Positions 1 through 7,562 of a DNA stretch of 14,495 bases are shown here, in pieces. The notes beneath the pieces are model-generated. The model was not told where the DNA came from. It was given only the letters and a program-made list of their open reading frames with translations, and searched no databases. Positions within the stretch are counted from its first letter, which is position 1. Each line of letters begins with the position of its first letter. Origin of the DNA: Chloroflexota bacterium (lineage in GTDB: Bacteria; Chloroflexota; Dehalococcoidia; UBA2979); the NCBI GenBank assembly GCA_009391845.1, contig QWJG01000014.1, positions 1 through 14,495 of the forward strand, read 5' to 3'. The position numbers were made by a program, and so were the translations under genes.

Positions 1-681
1 CGCATCGCCGTCCCCGACGGCCACGCGCAGAAGGGCACCGTCCAGGCGCTCGCCGAGGCTGGTATCGCCTTCGACGGCTACACCGAGGATCGCGCCGACC
101 GTTGGCCCCGCTCCTCGATTCCCGGCGTCGAGGTCAAGATGATGCGACCCCAGGACATGCCGCGCGCCGTCGCCCTCGGCGGCTTCGACATGGCGATGAC
201 CGGCCAGGACTGGCTCGGCGTCTTTGAATCGCTGTTCCCGGCCGCCCCGGTGACCGAACTCTGCGACCTCGGCCGCTCCAACTACCGTCTCGGCGCCGTG
301 GTCTCCGAGGATCTCCCGGTCGAAACGATGGCCGAAGCCGTCGCCTACTGGCGTCGCGACGATCCCGCTCGCACCATCCGCCTCGCCTCGGAGTACGCGT
401 CGCTCGCGGACCAGTACGCGCGCGACCAGCACCTCGGCCGCTACCGCGTCATCCCGCTCTCCGGCGCCTCTGAGGGCTTCGTCCCCGAAGATGCCGAGAT
501 CCTGATCGAGGGCACCGAGACCGGCACGACCTTGAAGGCAAACCGCCTGCGTATGATTGATGTGATCATGGAGTCGACCAACTGCGCGATCGGTCACACC
601 ACGCGCCCACCCGGTCGGCGTGGCGAGCTGCGCGACGAGTTCGTCCAGCGTCTCAGTGACGCGAACAGTCGCGCGGGTTAG
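1..681 (+). CDS. hisG: ATP phosphoribosyltransferase, short form (5' truncated by window edge)
   Basis: Catalyses the first step of histidine synthesis, joining ATP and PRPP to give phosphoribosyl-ATP in the cytoplasm. The frame is open from base 1 and 226 residues are visible. The first codons read RIAVPDG, matching the family's opening strand, so only a few N-terminal residues are missing. MMRPQDMPRAVALGG followed by GFDMAMTGQDW (about 47-71 of the visible part) matches the conserved HisG segment that ends in the TG-D motif. EGTETGTTLKANRL (about 170-183) is the PRPP-binding loop. The protein ends about 25 residues after the catalytic domain and lacks the C-terminal ACT-like regulatory domain of long HisG. 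Short HisG normally needs the regulatory partner HisZ, which is not in the window. The loop region is somewhat divergent (EILIEGTETG, where AD-IVD-TG is usual). The following gene starts 12 nt after the stop. Identity is confident; the true start lies outside the window. Confidence 0.93.
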   Translation, partial: RIAVPDGHAQKGTVQALAEAGIAFDGYTEDRADRWPRSSIPGVEVKMMRPQDMPRAVALGGFDMAMTGQDWLGVFESLFPAAPVTELCDLGRSNYRLGAVVSEDLPVETMAEAVAYWRRDDPARTIRLASEYASLADQYARDQHLGRYRVIPLSGASEGFVPEDAEILIEGTETGTTLKANRLRMIDVIMESTNCAIGHTTRPPGRRGELRDEFVQRLSDANSRAG

Positions 682-693
682 GGCTCTGCAGGG

Positions 694-1443
694 ATGCCGT
701 CGCTCGGTTCCCACATGGTGCGCGCTCGGCTCATCGCCGCTGCGCTCGACCTCGAGGAGATCGACGCCGATCGCGGCGCGTTCATCCTCGGCTCCACCGC
801 GCCCGATATCCGGGTCGTCTCGCGCGGCAATCGCGCCGATACCCACTTCTTCGACCTCGATGACCTCTCGAAGCAGGACTCCGTCGAGCGCATGTTCCTG
901 GCGCACCCGCACTTCCGCACGCCCGCCGGCCTCGACGTGGCGACGACCGCCTTCATCGCCGGCTACATCACCCACCTGGTACTCGACGAAGCCTGGATCG
1001 AGGAGATCTACCGGCCGTCGTTCGGCATCTACTCCGACATCGACGCCGATCCGCGCAGCAACGTCCTCGATCGCGTGCTCCAGTACGAACTCGATCGGCG
1101 CGACCGCATCGACGATCAGTGCCGCCACGATCTGCAGGGGGCGCTCGCCGCGACCGCCCCGCCTCGCGGTATCCCGTTCATCACCGACGACCACCTCGAC
1201 GAGTGGTTCACCGTCGTGAGCGACGTCGCCCAGCAGGAACCCGACTACTCGCGCTTCCGCCGCATGATGTCGCGCCACCTCGCCGGCGCCGGCTTCTCCG
1301 AAGACGCCATCGAGGAGTGCTGTAGCGATCCGGAGCTGATCGTCGGCGAAGCAATCGGCGTGGTCTCCCCCGAGCGCATCGAGCGCTTCTGGGAACACGC
1401 CGCGGATCTCATGCACGACCGGGTCACGCGGTATCTGCGGTGA
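694..1443 (+). CDS. Zinc-dependent phospholipase C-like protein (PF00882 type)
   Basis: A 249-residue protein resembling the zinc-dependent phospholipase C / S1-P1-like superfamily. Visible family features are an N-terminal MPSLGSHMVRA with His7, FILGSTAPDIR (about 31-40), the TH pair at 50-51, and GYITHLVLDEAW (about 90-101). These His/Asp residues are the likely metal ligands. No signal peptide is evident, so it is probably cytoplasmic, unlike the secreted clostridial enzymes. The substrate is unknown; members of this family in many genomes are annotated only by domain. It lies between hisG (12-nt gap) and hisD, and its TGA overlaps a possible GTG start of hisD by 4 nt, so it is co-transcribed with the histidine genes. 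The start has a weak ribosome site; I chose ATG 694 because the MPS...H beginning is typical of the family. It is not a known histidine-pathway enzyme, and nothing in it resembles HisZ. Family call moderate, function open. Confidence 0.72.
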   Translation: MPSLGSHMVRARLIAAALDLEEIDADRGAFILGSTAPDIRVVSRGNRADTHFFDLDDLSKQDSVERMFLAHPHFRTPAGLDVATTAFIAGYITHLVLDEAWIEEIYRPSFGIYSDIDADPRSNVLDRVLQYELDRRDRIDDQCRHDLQGALAATAPPRGIPFITDDHLDEWFTVVSDVAQQEPDYSRFRRMMSRHLAGAGFSEDAIEECCSDPELIVGEAIGVVSPERIERFWEHAADLMHDRVTRYLR

Positions 1444-1456
1444 CCAGCACCACGGC

Positions 1457-1461
1457 AAGGA
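1457..1461 (+). promoter_or_regulatory. Shine-Dalgarno AAGGA deciding the hisD start
   Basis: AAGGA lies 5 nt before ATG 1467. The alternative GTG at 1440 overlaps the upstream stop but has no purine-rich sequence in front of it, so ATG 1467 is preferred. Confidence 0.6.
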
Positions 1462-1466
1462 CCACC

Positions 1467-2798
1467 ATGCCCTCATTCACCATCGTCGAGGGCGCCGATG
1501 CCGCGCGAGCAGGCGTCCTTCGGCGTGCCCCAATCGGCGACACCGAACTCTCCGAGGCCGTCCGCGCCGGCATCGCTGATCTCTGGGGCGAGCCGCTCAG
1601 CGCCGCCGCCCACGTCGCGCGCATCCTCGAGGCCGTCGCCACCGAGGGCGATGCCGCGGTCGCTCGCCTCTCCCGGCGCTTCGACGGCTCCGCCTACGAT
1701 CGCATTGAGGTATCACCGGATGAGATCGCCGAGGCCTTTGGCCTCGTCCCCCAGGAGCAGATCGACGCCATCGAGTTCGCCGCGAACCGTGTCCGCCACT
1801 ACCACCGCGAGCAGCTTCTTCACGCCCCGCAGAGCTTCAACGCCCGCGGCGCCGGGATGCTCGTGCGCCCGCTGCAGCGTGTCGGCATCTACATGACCGG
1901 CTCCGATGCCGCGTTGCCGTCCTCGGTGCTCCACACCGCGATCCCCGGCGTCGTCGCTGGCGTCGACGAGGTGATCGGCGTTACCGCCGCGCAGGCGGAT
2001 GGCACCGTCAACCCGCTCAAGCTCGTCGCCGCTCGCTTCGCCGGCATCCACCGCATCTTCCGTGCCTCGGGTGCGCAGGCGATCGCCGCGCTCGCCTTCG
2101 GCACGGAGACCATCCCCCGCGTCGACAAGATCTACGGACCCGGCAACATCTTCGTCACGCTCGCGAAGCAGCAGCTCTTCGGCCGCGTCGGCATCGACGC
2201 CATCTACGGCCCGACCGAGACGCTGGTCATCGCCGACGAATCCGCCAGCATCGACCTCGTCGCGGCGGATCTGCTCGCGCAGGCCGAGCACGATCGCATG
2301 GCCACCCCCGTGCTGATCACCACCAGCCGCGCCGTCGCAGAGGCGACGGCAGTGGAGATCGAGGCCCAGCTCGCAACCCTCGAGCGTGGCGAAATCGCCC
2401 GCGCCGCCGTTGAGCGCGGCGGCGCCGTCGTCGCCGCCGATCTCGAGGAAGCCGTCACCCTCGCGAACGAGTTCGCGCCGGAACACCTCTGCCTGCTCGT
2501 CGCCGATCCGGCCGCGCTGGTCCCGCGCATCCGCAACGCTGGCGGCATCTTCCTCGGCGAGTCATCACCCGAGGTGCTCGGCGACTACACCGCCGGACCC
2601 AGCCACGTCATGCCCACCGGCGGCTCGGCGCGCTTCGCCTCGCCGCTCTCTGTCCTCGACTTCCTCAAGATCACCTCGATCGTCAGCTTCGACGAACACG
2701 AGTTGGACCGTCAGGGCCCGTACGCCGCCACGCTCGCACGCGCCGAGGGCCTCACCGGCCACGCCCGCAGCATCGAACGCCGAATCGAGGGACGCTAA
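1467..2798 (+). CDS. hisD: Histidinol dehydrogenase
   Basis: Performs the last two steps of histidine synthesis, the NAD-dependent oxidation of L-histidinol to histidine through histidinal, as a zinc homodimer. From ATG 1467 it is 443 residues, the usual family length; starting at GTG 1440 would add 9 residues. DKIYGPGNIFVTLAKQQLFG (about 220-239) is the family signature. The zinc ligands are visible: Gln and His in LLAQAEHD (about 272 and 275), Asp in GDYTAGPSH (about 373) and His in GLTGHARS (about 432). The catalytic Glu-His pair is in NEFAPEHL (about 339-340). One small oddity is IYGPTET where AGPSE is more usual. The stop TAA overlaps the ATG of hisC by one base (TAATG), indicating translational coupling. 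Start chosen by the AAGGA at 1457-1461. Confidence 0.96.
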   Translation: MPSFTIVEGADAARAGVLRRAPIGDTELSEAVRAGIADLWGEPLSAAAHVARILEAVATEGDAAVARLSRRFDGSAYDRIEVSPDEIAEAFGLVPQEQIDAIEFAANRVRHYHREQLLHAPQSFNARGAGMLVRPLQRVGIYMTGSDAALPSSVLHTAIPGVVAGVDEVIGVTAAQADGTVNPLKLVAARFAGIHRIFRASGAQAIAALAFGTETIPRVDKIYGPGNIFVTLAKQQLFGRVGIDAIYGPTETLVIADESASIDLVAADLLAQAEHDRMATPVLITTSRAVAEATAVEIEAQLATLERGEIARAAVERGGAVVAADLEEAVTLANEFAPEHLCLLVADPAALVPRIRNAGGIFLGESSPEVLGDYTAGPSHVMPTGGSARFASPLSVLDFLKITSIVSFDEHELDRQGPYAATLARAEGLTGHARSIERRIEGR

Positions 2799-3904
2799 TG
2801 GCCCGCTTCGACCCCATCGCCTCGTTGCGGCCGCACATCCGCAACCTGCCACCCTACGAGGCCCTCGAAGACCTCGAGGAACTCGCGGCCGAGTACGGCT
2901 TCGATCCGGCCGACGTCCTCAAGCTGGACGGCAACGAGAACCCGTTCGGTCCCTCGCCGAAGGCGCTCGCCGCGTTGCAGACCAACTACGGCGCCGATCG
3001 CTACGCCGATGCCGCCCAGTTCCGGCTCCGCTCCGCGCTCTCCAGCTACGTCGGCGTGCCGCCTGAGAACATCGTCGCCGGCGCCGGCTCGGACGAGTTG
3101 ATCGATCTGATCTTCCGCCTCTGGGTTCAGGAGGGCGACACCGTCGTCACCTCCGGCCCCACCTTCGGCATGTACGCCTTCGACTCTGGCCTCAACGGCT
3201 CCACCCTTGTCGATGTGCCCCGCAACGCCGACTGGGCCGTCGATCCCACCGCGCTGATCGGCGCGGCCCTCGAGGCCAAAGCCGTCTTCCTCGCCTCGCC
3301 GAACAACCCCACCGGCAACCTCCTGCAGCCCGATCTGCTGGACGCGCTCCTCGAGACCGGCGCACTCGTCGTCCTCGACGAGGCCTACATCGAGTTCGCC
3401 GGCGTCGAGTCCGCCGCCGTCCGCTCGATCACGAACCCCGCCCTGCTCGTGCTCCGCACCTTCAGCAAGTGGGGCGGCATCGCCGGCATGCGTGTCGGCT
3501 ACGCCACCGGCACCGCCGAGGCCATCGACGTGATGCTCCGCGCCAAGCAGCCCTACAACATCTCCGCCGCCAGCCAGGCCGCCGCGCTCGCCACCCTCGA
3601 GGACGTCCCGATCCTCGACGAGCGCGCGCGCATCCTCGTCGCCCAGCGCGATCGCCTCGCCGACGCGATGCGCCAGGCGGAGTGGCTCGAGCCCTTCCCC
3701 TCCGACACCAACTTCCTGCTCGTCCGCGTCCACGACGGCCGCAGCGGGCGCGAGGTCTCCGAGGCCCTGCGCCGCCACGGCATCTTCGTCCGCACCTACG
3801 GCACGCCTCGCCTCGCGGACTGCTTCCGCATCTCCATGGGCACGCCGGAACAGACCGACCGCATCATCGCGGCGATCAGCGAAATGGGAGCCACCAGTGC
3901 GTGA
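2798..3904 (+). CDS. hisC: Histidinol-phosphate aminotransferase
   Basis: A PLP enzyme that transfers an amino group from glutamate to imidazole-acetol phosphate, giving histidinol phosphate. At 368 residues it has normal family length. Fold-type I aminotransferase landmarks run in order: KLDGNENPFGPSP (42-54), SPNNPTG (167-173), LDEAYIEF with the PLP-pyridine Asp (D194), the Schiff-base lysine in TFSKWGGIAGMRVGYA (K224, with phosphate-contacting R232), and FRISMGTPEQ with the substrate-carboxylate Arg (R344). The LDGNENP and DEAYIEF forms are typical of HisC rather than aspartate or aromatic aminotransferases, and the position between hisD and hisB confirms it. GAGGGA (2787-2792) sits 5 nt before the ATG, which itself overlaps the hisD stop. 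The 3' end overlaps hisB by 8 nt. Confidence 0.96.
   Translation: MARFDPIASLRPHIRNLPPYEALEDLEELAAEYGFDPADVLKLDGNENPFGPSPKALAALQTNYGADRYADAAQFRLRSALSSYVGVPPENIVAGAGSDELIDLIFRLWVQEGDTVVTSGPTFGMYAFDSGLNGSTLVDVPRNADWAVDPTALIGAALEAKAVFLASPNNPTGNLLQPDLLDALLETGALVVLDEAYIEFAGVESAAVRSITNPALLVLRTFSKWGGIAGMRVGYATGTAEAIDVMLRAKQPYNISAASQAAALATLEDVPILDERARILVAQRDRLADAMRQAEWLEPFPSDTNFLLVRVHDGRSGREVSEALRRHGIFVRTYGTPRLADCFRISMGTPEQTDRIIAAISEMGATSA
3886..3890 (+). promoter_or_regulatory. Shine-Dalgarno GGGAG deciding the hisB GTG start
   Basis: GGGAG lies inside the 3' end of hisC, 6 nt before GTG 3897. It supports the GTG start of hisB and the 8-nt overlap with hisC. Confidence 0.6.
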
Positions 3905-4508
3905 AGGATCCTCGAACCGCCGCGCCACCATCGATCGCGAGACCGCGGAGACCTCCATCCACGTCACCCTGAACGTGGACGGCGTCGGCCGCGCCCGCAT
4001 CTCCACCGGCATCGGCTTCTTCGATCACATGCTCGACGCCTTCGCCCGCCACGGCCGTTTCGACCTCACCGTCGAAACGAACGGGGACCTCCAGGTCGAC
4101 GCGCACCACACCATGGAAGACACCGCGCTCGCCGTCGGCCAGGCATTCGATCAGGCGCTTCAGAGCCGTGCCGGCATCGTCCGCATGGGCGACGCGCTCG
4201 TCCCGCTCGATGAGGCGCTCGTTCAGGCGATCGTCGATATCTCCGGCCGCCCCTACGCTGCCACCAGCTTCGACTTCGTCGGCGAACGCATCGGCGACGC
4301 GCCCACGGAAATGGTGCCGCACGTCCTCTCCTCGTTCGCCACCGGCGCGCGTCTCACGCTCCACGTCCGCCAGCTCGCCGGCGCCAACGATCACCACATC
4401 GCCGAGGCCGCGATGAAGGCGCTCGGCCGCGCCCTCGACGCCGCCACCCGCATCGATGGCCGCATCGTCGGGGAAGTCCCCTCGACGAAAGGCACGCTCA
4501 CGACCTAG
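3897..4508 (+). CDS. hisB: Imidazoleglycerol-phosphate dehydratase, monofunctional
   Basis: Dehydrates imidazole glycerol phosphate to imidazole-acetol phosphate, the substrate of HisC; a manganese enzyme that forms a 24-mer. The 203-residue length is that of the monofunctional enzyme, with no HAD phosphatase domain as in the E. coli fusion. The two pseudo-repeated metal-binding motifs are intact: DAHHTMEDTALAVGQAF (68-84) and ANDHHIAEAAMKALGRAL (163-180). GFFDHMLDAFARHG (40-53) and the C-terminal PSTKGTL (195-201) are also family signatures. The phosphatase activity that HisB fusions carry is instead supplied by the HisN-type enzyme two genes downstream. It starts at GTG 3897, supported by GGGAG at 3886-3890, and overlaps hisC by 8 nt. 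It ends 20 nt before pcp. Confidence 0.96.
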   Translation: MREGSSNRRATIDRETAETSIHVTLNVDGVGRARISTGIGFFDHMLDAFARHGRFDLTVETNGDLQVDAHHTMEDTALAVGQAFDQALQSRAGIVRMGDALVPLDEALVQAIVDISGRPYAATSFDFVGERIGDAPTEMVPHVLSSFATGARLTLHVRQLAGANDHHIAEAAMKALGRALDAATRIDGRIVGEVPSTKGTLTT

Positions 4509-4528
4509 CGCCCTCCGAGGAGGATCGC

Positions 4529-5167
4529 ATGCGCCTGCTCCTGACCGGCTTCGAACCGTTCGGCGGTGAGACCGTGAACCCATCGGGTGAAGTCGTGCGC
4601 GAGCTCGCCGCCGATCCACCGCCCGGCATCGAGCTGACGACGATCGTCATCCCGGTCCGTTTCCGCGCCGTCGCCGACGCGATCCTGCCCGCCCTCGCCA
4701 GCGACGCCCACGACGTCTGGCTCGGCCTCGGCGAGGCCGGCAAGCGCTCCGAACTCTCCGTCGAGCGCGTCGGCATCAACGTCTTCGTCGATGCCGCGCT
4801 CCCCGTCTCGAAGCGCCGTGAGCGGCCAATCCGCGAGGCGGGGCCGGACGCCTACTTCGCGCGCCTCCCGCTCCAGCCGCTCGCCGCGATCATGCGCGAG
4901 GCGGGCGCCCCCTCCGTCGTCTCGAACACCGCCGGCACCTACTGCTGCAACGAGTCGCTCTACACCGTCCAGGACTACCTCGCGACCACTGCCCGCGACA
5001 TCCCCAGCGGCTTCATCCACCTCCCCTACCTGCCGTCGCAGGTCGCGAACAAACCCGCCGGCACGCCCTCGATGGCGCTCGAAACCCAGCTCCGCGGCAT
5101 CCGCGCCGCGATCGAGCTGCTCCGCGCCCAACTCGCCACCACCACCCCCGCGCTGGCCAACGCATGA
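4529..5167 (+). CDS. pcp: Pyroglutamyl peptidase I (pyrrolidone-carboxylate peptidase)
   Basis: A cytoplasmic cysteine peptidase (MEROPS C15) that removes N-terminal pyroglutamate from peptides. At 212 residues it has the normal family length. It opens with LLLTGFEPFGGETVNPSGE (3-21), the family's most conserved segment. The catalytic triad is visible: Glu in SVERVGIN (E79), Cys in AGTYCCNESLY (C140, the residue just before Asn), and His in GFIHLPYLPSQ (H164). Nothing is missing. The ribosome site is the best in the operon, GAGGAGG at 4517-4523, 5 nt before the ATG. Its ATGA junction with hisN (4-nt overlap) shows it is translated with the histidine genes, although it has no role in that pathway. 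A plausible but untested reason is simple co-regulation of amino-acid recycling and synthesis. Confidence 0.93.
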   Translation: MRLLLTGFEPFGGETVNPSGEVVRELAADPPPGIELTTIVIPVRFRAVADAILPALASDAHDVWLGLGEAGKRSELSVERVGINVFVDAALPVSKRRERPIREAGPDAYFARLPLQPLAAIMREAGAPSVVSNTAGTYCCNESLYTVQDYLATTARDIPSGFIHLPYLPSQVANKPAGTPSMALETQLRGIRAAIELLRAQLATTTPALANA

Positions 5168-5982
5168 CCGAGGCCAACGACACCGCCTCCCTCCTCCGCT
5201 TCGCCCTCGATCTCGCCGACGAGGCCGACCAGATCTCCATGCGCTACTACCGAGGTGAACTCGGCACGGAACAGAAAGCGGACGGCTCGCTCGTCACCAA
5301 GGCAGACAAAGCAGTCGAAGCACACCTCCGCACCCGCATCACCGAGACCTATCCCGACCACGACATCCTCGGCGAGGAACAGGGCTTCACCCCCGGCGCC
5401 ACCGCCGCCGCAGGCACCAGCACCGCCCGCTGGATCCTCGATCCGATCGACGGCACCCACGGCTTCGCCCGCGACCTCCCGGTCTGGGCGACCCTAATCG
5501 CCCTCGAACGCGACGGCACCATCGAGGTCGGCGTCGCCTCCGCGCCCGCGCTCGGCACGCGCTGGTGGGCAGCACGCGACCTCGGCGCCTATCGCGGCGA
5601 CCTCCACGCGCGCGGACGGGCAGGGGAGCGCATCGCCGTATCGGACATAACGACCATCGAGGAGGCCCATCTTCTCTACGGCTCCTACGGCCTCACCCTC
5701 GACGCCTGGCCGGGCGCCGACGCCCTCCTCCGCCGCGGCTGGCGCACCCGTGGCCTCGGCGACTTCTGGGCGCACTGCCTCGTCGCCGAAGGCTCCGCGG
5801 AGCTGATGCTCGAGGCGATCTGTTCGCCGTGGGACATGGCCGCCCTGATCGTCATCGTCGAGGAAGCCGGCGGCCGCATGACCGACCTCGCGGGCAACGC
5901 CGCCTTCGACGCCGGGCAATCCATCACCTCGAACGGCCACCTGCACGACGCGGTGCTCGCCGCGCTGCAGGAGTCTCGCTAG
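5164..5982 (+). CDS. hisN: Histidinol-phosphatase, inositol-monophosphatase family
   Basis: Most likely hydrolyses histidinol phosphate to histidinol, the step between HisC and HisD. It has 272 residues with the Mg-dependent IMPase fold. Metal ligands are E71 in ILGEEQG, D93 and D96 in LDPIDGTHGF, and D224 in SPWDMAALIVIVEEAGG. KADGSLVTKAD (38-48) is the usual N-terminal motif. Sequence alone cannot separate histidinol phosphate from inositol phosphate or PAP as substrate. The HisN call rests on the operon: hisB is monofunctional and no PHP- or HAD-type histidinol-phosphatase is present in the window. Its ATG overlaps the pcp stop (ATGA); it has no strong ribosome site of its own, so translation probably depends on coupling. 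It is followed after 26 nt by a small membrane protein gene. Confidence 0.88.
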   Translation: MTEANDTASLLRFALDLADEADQISMRYYRGELGTEQKADGSLVTKADKAVEAHLRTRITETYPDHDILGEEQGFTPGATAAAGTSTARWILDPIDGTHGFARDLPVWATLIALERDGTIEVGVASAPALGTRWWAARDLGAYRGDLHARGRAGERIAVSDITTIEEAHLLYGSYGLTLDAWPGADALLRRGWRTRGLGDFWAHCLVAEGSAELMLEAICSPWDMAALIVIVEEAGGRMTDLAGNAAFDAGQSITSNGHLHDAVLAALQESR

Positions 5983-6008
5983 CGGCTTACAGTGCTGGCG
6001 GGGGACTG

Positions 6009-6263
6009 ATGGCCCACGTCGACGAGCAGATCACGAAGCTGGCGGCCGAGGACGGATACCGCGTCATCTCGCGGGACGAGCGCGTGGTGGTGCTGGAGCG
6101 GAAGAACTCCTGGCTCGCCGTCGCCATCACGGCAATCCTTGCCGGCGTGGGCGGCGGTGGCATGGCGATCCAGCGCTCTGACTGGGTCTACCTCGACGTT
6201 GACGAACGCGGGGAGGCGGTTGTGCAGCTATCGCCTCCACCTCGACAGGCCGAGCAGACGTAG
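6009..6263 (+). CDS. Small single-pass membrane protein, unknown function
   Basis: An 84-residue protein I do not recognise by name. It has a polar N-terminal half (about 1-33) with a GYRVISRDERVVVLERK segment, a hydrophobic Ala/Gly-rich span that should cross the membrane once (about 35-54), then WVYLDVDERGEAVVQLS and a polar, proline-containing tail. Short proteins with a GYRV...VVL strand pair, a membrane span and a VDE-G strand occur in other high-GC bacteria without known function; that resemblance is from memory and weak. Third codon positions are strongly G/C, as in the neighbouring genes, which supports coding. GGGGGA at 6000-6005 lies 3 nt before the ATG, a slightly short spacing. 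It starts 26 nt after hisN and is probably the last gene of the operon. Its TAG directly abuts the stop of the convergent transporter gene. Confidence 0.7.
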   Translation: MAHVDEQITKLAAEDGYRVISRDERVVVLERKNSWLAVAITAILAGVGGGGMAIQRSDWVYLDVDERGEAVVQLSPPPRQAEQT

Positions 6264-6270
6264 CTACGTC
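6257..6270. repeat. 14-bp palindrome covering both convergent stop codons
   Basis: GACGTAGCTACGTC is a perfect palindrome; its centre TAGCTA is the stop of the small membrane protein gene (6261-6263) and of the MFS gene on the other strand (6264-6266). A second inverted pair, CTCGAC (6241-6246) with GTCGAG (6268-6273), brackets it. There is no T-run on either side, so it is not a classical intrinsic terminator, but it could form a hairpin in both converging transcripts. Confidence 0.6.
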
Positions 6271-7505
6271 GAGTCACGGCCAGGACGAGGCGCACGACCG
6301 GCGCGAGAGCGAACGATCACCAGCCCGGCCACCGCGGCCGTCGCCGCCGCACAGCTGAAGATCACCGCGAGGCTCGCCGACTGAGCCACGATCGCCAGCG
6401 TCCCCCCGGCAAGGATCTCCCCGAACGACTCCATCTGCGCGAGGAACGACTGCACTGTCGCCCGCACATCGCTCGTCGCCCGCCGGTTCACCCAGATCTC
6501 GCTGACCGAGCGCGCGACCGGCCACCCCACGCCCTGCGCGAGGATCACCCCCGCCATCGCCGTCACGTCCTCGGGCGCGTGCGCAACCACGAGCAGCCCG
6601 GCCGCCCCGACCGCGCACGCGACGACGTACGTCCGCCGCGCCACCCCCGTGTCGTCGATTCGCGCCTCCACGAAACGCAGCGCCACCGCGCCCGCCGCCA
6701 GCGTGACAAGGCCCAGCGCCGTCAGCCACACGATCGGTGCCGGGTCCTGCGGCAGCCCGAGGGCGATCAGCTGCTTCGGCACCAGGAAGCTCACCTCGGA
6801 GGCCGCGTTCACCAGTAACCACGCCGCAAAGACGGTCAGGATCTCGTGGTCGTGCCGCGCGACCCGGACCCCGCGACGAAAGATCGAGAACGACTCGCGC
6901 AGCCGGTTCCCCTTCGCCCTCGTGAAGTTGCGCTCCGGGAACACCACCGCGACAACCAGCCCAAGCACCACCGTCGCGGACCCGGCCACGACGATCGCCG
7001 CCGCCAGGCTCACGACCCACGCCAGCGCGCCAAACGTAACCAGCCCGACCGCGCCGCCAAGCTGCGCCCAGCGCGCACGCGCGATCAGCACGCGCGAGAT
7101 GCGCGCTGGCTGGTTCAGCTCGTCGGTCACCCAGGCAATGTCCGCGCCACTGGCGAACGTCCACCCCAGCCCCCACAGCACCTGCGTCAGCAGGATCAGC
7201 GGGAACGCCGTGACGAACCCGGTCATCGCCATCCCCGCGCCCATCACCAGTTGCGCGATCACCAGCGACCACTTGCGGCTGATCGTGTCCGCCATCACCC
7301 CGGTCGGCACCTCGGCGACCACGGTCGTCAGCGCAAGCACCGCCCCGTAGACCAGTAACTGCGCCGCCGACAGCTCCGCCTCGACCACGAGGTACAGGCT
7401 CGTCACCAACCACCAGCCGCGATGGAAGACGGCGTGAATCGACGACCACCAGATGAAGGTGCGCGCGACGTCGCGAGGCGATCCGGGAGATGGGTGTGAG
7501 GTCAC
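6264..7505 (-). CDS. Major facilitator superfamily transporter
   Basis: A 413-residue inner-membrane protein with about 12 hydrophobic segments in two halves, separated by a charged central stretch (about 190-220) that contains FPERNFTRAKGNRLRESF. The MFS motif-A loop after the second span reads PTGVMADTISRKWSL (about 67-81). The EVPTGV-AD-RK form is common in drug-efflux-like or uncharacterised MFS proteins; the substrate cannot be told from sequence. It is the last gene of the purine-direction cluster, starting 91 nt after the purS stop, with a small hairpin (7563-7577) between them, so it may be read from its own promoter. The start used is GTG 7505; no good ribosome site precedes it, and a start some residues inside is possible because the first span begins only at about residue 17. 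A purine or nucleoside substrate would be only a guess from position. Confidence 0.85.
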   Translation of the reverse strand: MTSHPSPGSPRDVARTFIWWSSIHAVFHRGWWLVTSLYLVVEAELSAAQLLVYGAVLALTTVVAEVPTGVMADTISRKWSLVIAQLVMGAGMAMTGFVTAFPLILLTQVLWGLGWTFASGADIAWVTDELNQPARISRVLIARARWAQLGGAVGLVTFGALAWVVSLAAAIVVAGSATVVLGLVVAVVFPERNFTRAKGNRLRESFSIFRRGVRVARHDHEILTVFAAWLLVNAASEVSFLVPKQLIALGLPQDPAPIVWLTALGLVTLAAGAVALRFVEARIDDTGVARRTYVVACAVGAAGLLVVAHAPEDVTAMAGVILAQGVGWPVARSVSEIWVNRRATSDVRATVQSFLAQMESFGEILAGGTLAIVAQSASLAVIFSCAAATAAVAGLVIVRSRAGRAPRPGRDST

Positions 7506-7562
7506 GGCGAACAGCTCTCAGCGTTCGGGCACGGCGCCTGTTGCGGTCGTGGAGCTGGGATC

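Noticed and set aside
1440..1466. GTG 1440 as the hisD start (4-nt overlap with the preceding gene)
   Set aside because: It has no ribosome site, whereas AAGGA is well spaced for ATG 1467. It remains possible through translational coupling.
2795..4012. A 405-codon minus-strand open frame across hisC
   Set aside because: It is antisense to hisC, whose motifs are complete. Its Gly/Ala/Asp/Arg-rich composition is typical of a GC-rich shadow frame.
6274..7449. A 391-codon minus-strand frame overlapping the MFS gene in another phase
   Set aside because: It is a frame-shifted reading of the transporter with low-complexity Gly/Arg/Ala composition and no membrane spans or motifs.
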